Assembly: GCA_947462515.1 (NCBI GenBank)
Contig: CANHPJ010000034.1
Location: 1 to 9,960 of the forward strand
Direction: 5' to 3'
Source: Bacteroidota bacterium
Lineage (GTDB): Bacteria > Bacteroidota > Bacteroidia > JACCXN01
Length of the DNA: 9,960 nucleotides
Shown here: one piece after another, positions 6,906 through 9,960 of the stretch
Layout: every line of letters starts with the position of its first letter
Position numbering within the stretch: position 1 is the first letter of the stretch
Notes under the pieces: generated by a model
What the model was told of the DNA's origin: nothing
What the model saw: the letters and a program-made list of their open reading frames with translations, nothing else
Database searches by the model: none
Program-made: the position numbers and the translations under genes

Positions 6906-7805
6906 TTATAATTTATCGATTAAAATCGCTATTTGCACAATCGGCAAATAGATAAATGATGCAAACATCAATTTCGATGCCGATTCAACCGAACAGCTTT
7001 TATACAATTTAAAAGCCTGCACAGCGAATAAAACACCGCAGATAAAAATAACAACACCGGCAATCATTCCAGTCATATTGAAAAGCAAGGGCAATAAACT
7101 GATTGGTATAAGTCCAATAGAATAAACCAATGTTTGAAAGGCACTGCTTTTATCTTTTCCACCCGGAGAGGGCAACATTTTGAAGCCGGCTTTTCGGTAG
7201 TCCTCATCTAAAACCCATGCTATAGCCCAAAAATGAGGAAACTGCCAGATAAACTGAATCGCGAAAAGTATCCATCCATAAACATCAATAGAACCTTTGG
7301 CAGCCACATAGCCCAAAAGCGGAGGGATAGCTCCGGGAAAAGCACCAATAAAAACAGCAAAGGGGGTAATTTTCTTAAGAGGAGTGTATACTGCGGTATA
7401 AAGTATCAATGCGATAAATCCCAAAAAACCACTCAAAGGATTGATGAAAAACCACAAAATAGAAATCCCTGACACTGCTAAGACAGAACTAACAATTGCA
7501 GCCTCATTAACCGACATCCTTTCCTGAGGGAGGGGGCGATTAACGGTCCTGGACATCATTTTATCGGTATCTTTTTCTAAAATCTGATTTATTCCGTTGG
7601 AGGCACCGGTGACTAAAAAACCACCAAAAAGTAAAAAAAGCATTTTATACCAATCGATCGAACCGGAAGAACCATAAGCGAAACAAATGGCTGCTGAAAG
7701 AACAACCAAGGCAGAAAGACGCAGTTTTGTAAACTGCACATAATCAGCTACTTTCGACATGAAAGCTTTAGATTTATCTTCTTCATATATTTTTTCTGCC
7801 AACAA
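6906..7805 (-). CDS. ctaB: Protoheme IX farnesyltransferase (heme O synthase)
   Basis: This UbiA-family membrane prenyltransferase attaches a farnesyl group to heme B to make heme O, the precursor of heme A for the oxidase. The first Asp-rich motif is NQILEKDTDKMMSRTVNRPL (about 73-92) and the second is DEDYRKAGFKMLP (about 200-212), with IQFIWQFPHFWAIAW between spans. Length (299 or 284 residues) is normal. The start is uncertain: the longest reading begins with two successive TTG codons (7805, 7802) just downstream of an in-frame TAA. The first ATG, at 7760, gives MSKVADYVQFTKLRLSALVV, which is enough to begin the first helix. It is the first gene of the operon and faces a 549-bp region instead of the catalytic subunit genes. 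Confidence 0.95.
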   Translation of the reverse strand: MLAEKIYEEDKSKAFMSKVADYVQFTKLRLSALVVLSAAICFAYGSSGSIDWYKMLFLLFGGFLVTGASNGINQILEKDTDKMMSRTVNRPLPQERMSVNEAAIVSSVLAVSGISILWFFINPLSGFLGFIALILYTAVYTPLKKITPFAVFIGAFPGAIPPLLGYVAAKGSIDVYGWILFAIQFIWQFPHFWAIAWVLDEDYRKAGFKMLPSPGGKDKSSAFQTLVYSIGLIPISLLPLLFNMTGMIAGVVIFICGVLFAVQAFKLYKSCSVESASKLMFASFIYLPIVQIAILIDKL

Positions 7806-7845
7806 TGGTTGTATTTAATTGTAGTATAAAGACTTACAATTTTAC

Positions 7846-7860
7846 CAATTTTTGAATTGA
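7846..7860. repeat. Third copy of the TTTTTGAATTGA motif, within a small palindrome
   Basis: Bases 7849-7860 repeat the core of the 8250-8291 direct repeats. The copy is also part of the inverted repeat CAATT-TTTG-AATTG (7846-7859). It lies about 40 nt upstream of the longest ctaB start, on the ctaB leader side. It may be a shared regulator site or a chance A/T-rich match. Confidence 0.35.
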
Positions 7861-7937
7861 TACCGTGAAAACAGACTCAATTTAGAAACCTTCTAAATAA
7901 ACCCATCTTATCAATCATTTGTAAATCTTACATCAAG

Positions 7938-7945
7938 CAAATTTA
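7938..7945 (-). promoter_or_regulatory. Candidate -7 element for the ctaB operon
   Basis: On the minus strand TAAATTTG fits the Bacteroidota TAnnTTTG consensus. A TTTG at 7964-7961 could serve as the -33 box, but the spacing of 15 nt is shorter than usual. It would leave a leader of about 125-170 nt depending on the ctaB start. It is one of several A/T-rich possibilities, hence low confidence. Confidence 0.3.
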
Positions 7946-8016
7946 AAACAAAAAGCCAAGCAAAAAATATAGTTGTAAATATTTTTCAGATACAAGATTT
8001 TTACACCTTCAGTAAA

Positions 8017-8089
8017 ATCAAAAAAACGCGAATAAATTTTCAGTCGTATGCTGGTCATGTTACCCAAAATTGATTTGCGATTTTTTGAT
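8017..8089. repeat. Long imperfect inverted repeat, potential RNA stem-loop
   Basis: The arms 8017-8040 and 8066-8089 pair over 24 positions: 21 Watson-Crick pairs, one G-T wobble (8030 with 8076) and two mismatches (8026-8080 and 8034-8072). The loop is 25 nt (8041-8065) and contains a small CAG...CTG inner repeat. A-rich and T-rich runs lie in the outer ends of the arms, so it resembles a bidirectional terminator with a long stem, but no gene ends nearby. It could be part of a small RNA, a leader structure or a decayed miniature element. Confidence 0.6.
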
Positions 8090-8203
8090 CTTCGACTTTT
8101 GAAAAACGGCATTTTATAATGAAAATTAAAGTCTTAGAACTTTACAGATAAACAAGATAAAGCGAGTAGATTCAATCATTAGAAAAAATCAACCAAAAGA
8201 ACT

Positions 8204-8231
8204 TTTTCTTACCTTTAATAGGGTAAGAAAA
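8204..8231. repeat. 10-bp perfect hairpin, possible operator or terminator
   Basis: TTTTCTTACC (8204-8213) and GGTAAGAAAA (8222-8231) form a perfect 10-bp inverted repeat with an 8-nt loop. Neither side is followed by a good T-run, so it is a poor intrinsic terminator. It lies 123 nt upstream of the DUF3108 start and could be a regulator binding site or a structured leader. Confidence 0.45.
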
Positions 8232-8249
8232 GATTTATAATTATTAGAA

Positions 8250-8291
8250 TTTTTTGAATTGAAAGCATTTGGCATGTTTTTTGAATTGAAA
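8250..8291 (+). repeat. Pair of 15-bp direct repeats, TTTTTTGAATTGAAA, 27 bp apart
   Basis: Identical copies lie at 8250-8264 and 8277-8291, start to start 27 bp, about 65-105 nt upstream of the DUF3108 ATG. The spacing is between two and three helical turns. They may bind a regulator of the downstream gene, or be a product of replication slippage in A/T-rich DNA. Confidence 0.5.
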
Positions 8292-8354
8292 CAAAAAAAC
8301 AAGGTGATTGTAGTTATTTAACCACACTTTTTAACTGATTAATACTTCTTTTCT

Positions 8355-9173
8355 ATGAAAAAGTTTTTAATAATTTCTATGGTGCTACTATGCACATATG
8401 TAGTTTTTGCCAAGACGGACAAAAGAGAAAAAATCACTGAAATTCCCGAAACAAAAACATTAAGAAAGATAACCAACATTCCATTTAAGGAAGGAGAAGT
8501 TTTGGAATACTTAATACACATAGGTGTAATTGATGCCGGAACAGCGCGCTTGGAGCTAAAGGCAGAGGGAAAAACCATACAAGGCAGAAGAATATTGCAT
8601 AGCGTTGGCATTGGAAAAAGCAAGGGTGTTTTCGAGTATTTATTTAAAATTAGGGATCGTTACGAAACTTATATCGATTCCGAGGGAATATTTCCATGGC
8701 TTTTTATAAGAAGGGTGGACGAAGGCGGATACATTATCAACCAGGATTACAAATTCTTTCAGCACAAAAATCAGATTGACAATGGTAAGGGGCAGCTTTT
8801 CGACACTCCGGAATATCTTCAGGACATGCTATCGGCTTTTTACTATGCAAGGACAATGGACTTCAGTAAAGCAAAAAAAGGAGATGTATTTACAATATCT
8901 TCCTTTGTTGACAATCAGGTTTTCCCTCTAAAAATTAAGTTTGTAGGGATAGAGGATGTAGAAACTAAAACCGGAACATATAACTGCTATCGGTTTAATC
9001 CGGTGGTGCAGTCAGGCCGAATATTTAAAAACGAAAACGATTTGAATGTTTGGATTACCAATGACGGTAATAAAATACCAATACTAGCACAGGCCAACAT
9101 TCTTTTTGGAGCCATTAAAGCAGAAATTACTCATTACGAGGGCTTAACAAATCCAATTGCCAAAGTGAAATAA
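8355..9173 (+). CDS. DUF3108 domain-containing exported protein
   Basis: The 272-residue protein begins with a signal peptide (MKKFLIISMVLLCTYVVFA, cleavage about residue 19). There is no proper lipobox around Cys12, so it should be released into the periplasm or attached to the outer membrane. The mature part shows the DUF3108 pattern: FKEGEVLEYLIHIGVIDAGTA (about 44-64) near the start, a central DRYETYIDSEGIFPWLF and Arg-rich strand region, PEYLQDMLSAFYYARTMD (about 155-172), and TGTYNCYRFNPVVQSG (about 211-226). The whole is probably a beta-rich fold. Bacteroidota members are about 250-280 residues and have no established activity. It is the only long plus-strand gene here, divergent from the ctaB operon, and ends at a terminator shared with the convergent aldehyde dehydrogenase gene. 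Confidence 0.88.
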   Translation: MKKFLIISMVLLCTYVVFAKTDKREKITEIPETKTLRKITNIPFKEGEVLEYLIHIGVIDAGTARLELKAEGKTIQGRRILHSVGIGKSKGVFEYLFKIRDRYETYIDSEGIFPWLFIRRVDEGGYIINQDYKFFQHKNQIDNGKGQLFDTPEYLQDMLSAFYYARTMDFSKAKKGDVFTISSFVDNQVFPLKIKFVGIEDVETKTGTYNCYRFNPVVQSGRIFKNENDLNVWITNDGNKIPILAQANILFGAIKAEITHYEGLTNPIAKVK

Positions 9174-9180
9174 GCAGAAA

Positions 9181-9220
9181 AAACAAGAGGTTGATTTATA
9201 AAAAGATCAGCCTCTTGTTT
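9181..9220. terminator. Bidirectional terminator between convergent genes
   Basis: The arms AAACAAGAGGTTGAT (9181-9195) and ATCAGCCTCTTGTTT (9206-9220) form a 15-bp stem with one G-T pair and a 10-nt loop. On the plus strand it is followed by a CATTTTTC tail. On the minus strand the stem end runs into six T residues. It starts 7 nt after the DUF3108 stop and also lies downstream of the aldehyde dehydrogenase, serving both. Confidence 0.88.
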
Positions 9221-9298
9221 CATTTTTCGATAATAGGCTAAGCATCATTTAACATGCTCAACTTCGAAGGAGGTTTTTTAATTTGAGCAAAGTCTGTT

Positions 9299-9960
9299 TT
9301 AGCAATCTTTAACGAGCAATCGAGGCTCCATCATATCGGCAATGGCATACTTTATACCTTCTCTGCCAAAGCCGGAATCTTTTACACCACCATAGGGCAT
9401 ATGATCCATCCTAAAAGTAGGCACATCATTAATAATGACTGCACCCGCCTCGATATTGCTGAAAGCAAAATTCATTTCTTTGATATTATTGGTGAACACA
9501 CCTGCCTGAAGCCCGAAAGATGAGTCGTTTAGCTTATGTAGAGCATCGTGAAAGTCTTCGAATTCTTCAAGCGTTACAACGGGGCCAAATATCTCTTGGC
9601 AATTTACTTTCATGCTTGAGTTTGTATTTGACAATACTGTAGGTTCAAAAAATGCACCATCTTTTTTTCCACCACAAAGCAAAACGGCACCATTATATAC
9701 AGCTTCATTTACCCAGGCTTCTACCCTATCGGCATTATTTTGATCAATTAAAACAGAAACATCTGTTTGCTCATCAGCAGGATTTCCTTTTTTCAGTATT
9801 GCGATAGCTGCCAAAAATTTCTTGGAAAAATTTTCAAAAACTGTTTTATGAACATAGATCCGCTGAACTTTAATACAAACTTGACCGCTATATGAAAAAG
9901 CACCCGAAACACATTTAGAAACCGCAACATCAATTTCTGCTGAAGATGTAATAACAGCGG
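9299..9960 (-). CDS. Aldehyde dehydrogenase family protein, N-terminal half cut by window edge
   Basis: The minus-strand frame stays open to the right edge, giving 220 codons of the C-terminal part. The catalytic nucleophile is visible in AFSYSGQVCIKVQRIYVH (Cys codon at 9875-9877), followed by QEIFGPVVTLEEF, whose Glu and Phe contact NAD(P), and the end block FRMDHMPYGGVKDSGFGREG. These are standard features of the NAD(P)-dependent ALDH superfamily, which oxidises aldehydes to acids. The GQVCI...QRIYVH and RMDHMPYGG wording is closest, from memory, to the lactaldehyde/phosphonoacetaldehyde/GapN-like branch, but the substrate cannot be assigned. The family is about 470-480 residues, so some 250 N-terminal residues, including the general-base Glu, lie outside the window. 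The TTG at 9814 is internal, not a start. Confidence 0.92.
   Translation of the reverse strand, partial: AVITSSAEIDVAVSKCVSGAFSYSGQVCIKVQRIYVHKTVFENFSKKFLAAIAILKKGNPADEQTDVSVLIDQNNADRVEAWVNEAVYNGAVLLCGGKKDGAFFEPTVLSNTNSSMKVNCQEIFGPVVTLEEFEDFHDALHKLNDSSFGLQAGVFTNNIKEMNFAFSNIEAGAVIINDVPTFRMDHMPYGGVKDSGFGREGIKYAIADMMEPRLLVKDC

Larger units (their letters stand above)
3433..7805 (-). other. Oxidase biogenesis operon: ctaB, two subunit III, subunit IV, SCO, DUF420, small CxxC protein
   Basis: Seven same-strand genes have gaps of 5, 46, 39, -1, -1 and 37 nt and no internal terminator that I can find, so they most likely form one transcript from upstream of ctaB. All but the last have a known or family-supported role in making or completing a heme-copper oxidase. 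Subunits I and II are missing, which differs from clusters where ctaB directly follows coxA. Confidence 0.8.
7806..8354. other. 549-bp gene-free divergent intergenic region with several repeats
   Basis: This A/T-rich stretch lies between the divergent ctaB operon and the DUF3108 gene, and is the longest non-coding gap in the window. No convincing coding frame or tRNA is seen. It holds a candidate ctaB promoter (7938-7945), a long near-perfect inverted repeat (8017-8089), a second hairpin (8204-8231) and three copies of TTTTTGAATTGA, two of them in a 27-bp-spaced pair. Both divergent promoters must lie here. No clear TAnnTTTG element is found for the plus-strand gene. Confidence 0.7.

Noticed and set aside
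7233..7472. A 79-codon plus-strand frame opposite ctaB
   Set aside because: It is antisense to the conserved farnesyltransferase core and rich in Lys, Arg, Asn and Ser, as expected for a shadow frame.
8048..8119. A 23-codon plus-strand frame (ATG CTG GTC ATG...) within the intergenic region
   Set aside because: It is very short, overlaps the loop and right arm of the inverted repeat, has no ribosome binding site and no recognisable sequence; chance is the simplest reading.
8099..8120. A sigma70-like TTGAAA...TATAAT on the plus strand
   Set aside because: The spacer is only 10 nt, and Bacteroidota use a different consensus; it is not a usable promoter.
8339..8623. A 94-codon minus-strand frame opposite the start of DUF3108
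   Set aside because: It is a shadow of the clearly coding plus-strand frame, with a composition unlike a real protein.
9238..9299. An open stretch just after the aldehyde dehydrogenase stop in another minus-strand frame, which might suggest a frameshifted C-terminus
   Set aside because: The in-frame protein already ends with a normal family C-terminus (EPRLLVKDC), so no frameshift is needed.
9267..9312. A perfect AAGGAGG followed by a TTG and a 9-codon frame on the plus strand
   Set aside because: The frame is too short to support, and this organism shows no Shine-Dalgarno use at its real genes; likely chance.

Overview
The window reads as ordinary chromosomal DNA of a Bacteroidota bacterium, probably Cytophagales- or Flavobacteriales-like; I cannot place it lower. 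The evidence is low G+C content, leaders that are A/T-rich with no clear Shine-Dalgarno, candidate TAnnTTTG promoter elements, and gene families typical of the phylum. These include a long SbsA-Ig-like lipoprotein, a YphP/YqiW-type bacilliredoxin, DUF3108, and a cox accessory cluster with two subunit III genes. There are no tRNA or rRNA genes, CRISPR arrays, insertion sequences or phage genes.

Layout. Bases 1-491 (minus) hold most of a SET-domain protein that runs off the left edge. A hairpin terminator (538-562) separates it from a bacilliredoxin gene (584-997, minus) that has its own candidate promoter. Next, on the minus strand, is a two-gene unit: free methionine-(R)-sulfoxide reductase (2836-3333) followed 5 nt later by a lipoprotein (1178-2830). 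Bases 3433-7805 (minus) are a compact respiratory operon read ctaB, cox3-like, cox3, cox4, SCO, DUF420, small CxxC membrane protein. Some junctions overlap as TAATG. A 549-bp gene-free region (7806-8354) with several inverted and direct repeats separates ctaB from a divergent DUF3108 gene (8355-9173, plus). A bidirectional terminator (9181-9220) lies between DUF3108 and the convergent 3' part of an aldehyde dehydrogenase gene (9299-9960, minus), which runs off the right edge.

How the genes work together. The central operon supplies heme O synthesis (CtaB), the accessory subunits III and IV of an aa3/caa3-type heme-copper oxidase, and assembly factors: SCO for copper delivery and DUF420, which is related to CtaM. 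It ends with a small secreted-CxxC membrane protein of unknown role. The catalytic subunits I and II are not in the window and must be encoded elsewhere. The flanking bacilliredoxin and fRMsr are thiol and oxidative-damage repair enzymes. Their closeness to the oxidase genes is suggestive, but they are separate transcription units or loosely linked.

No clear new multi-gene system is visible. The items most worth a second look are the small CxxC protein, the structured intergenic region 7806-8354 (especially a 24-position near-perfect inverted repeat at 8017-8089), the bacterial SET protein, and the extra-membrane insert in the longer subunit III.
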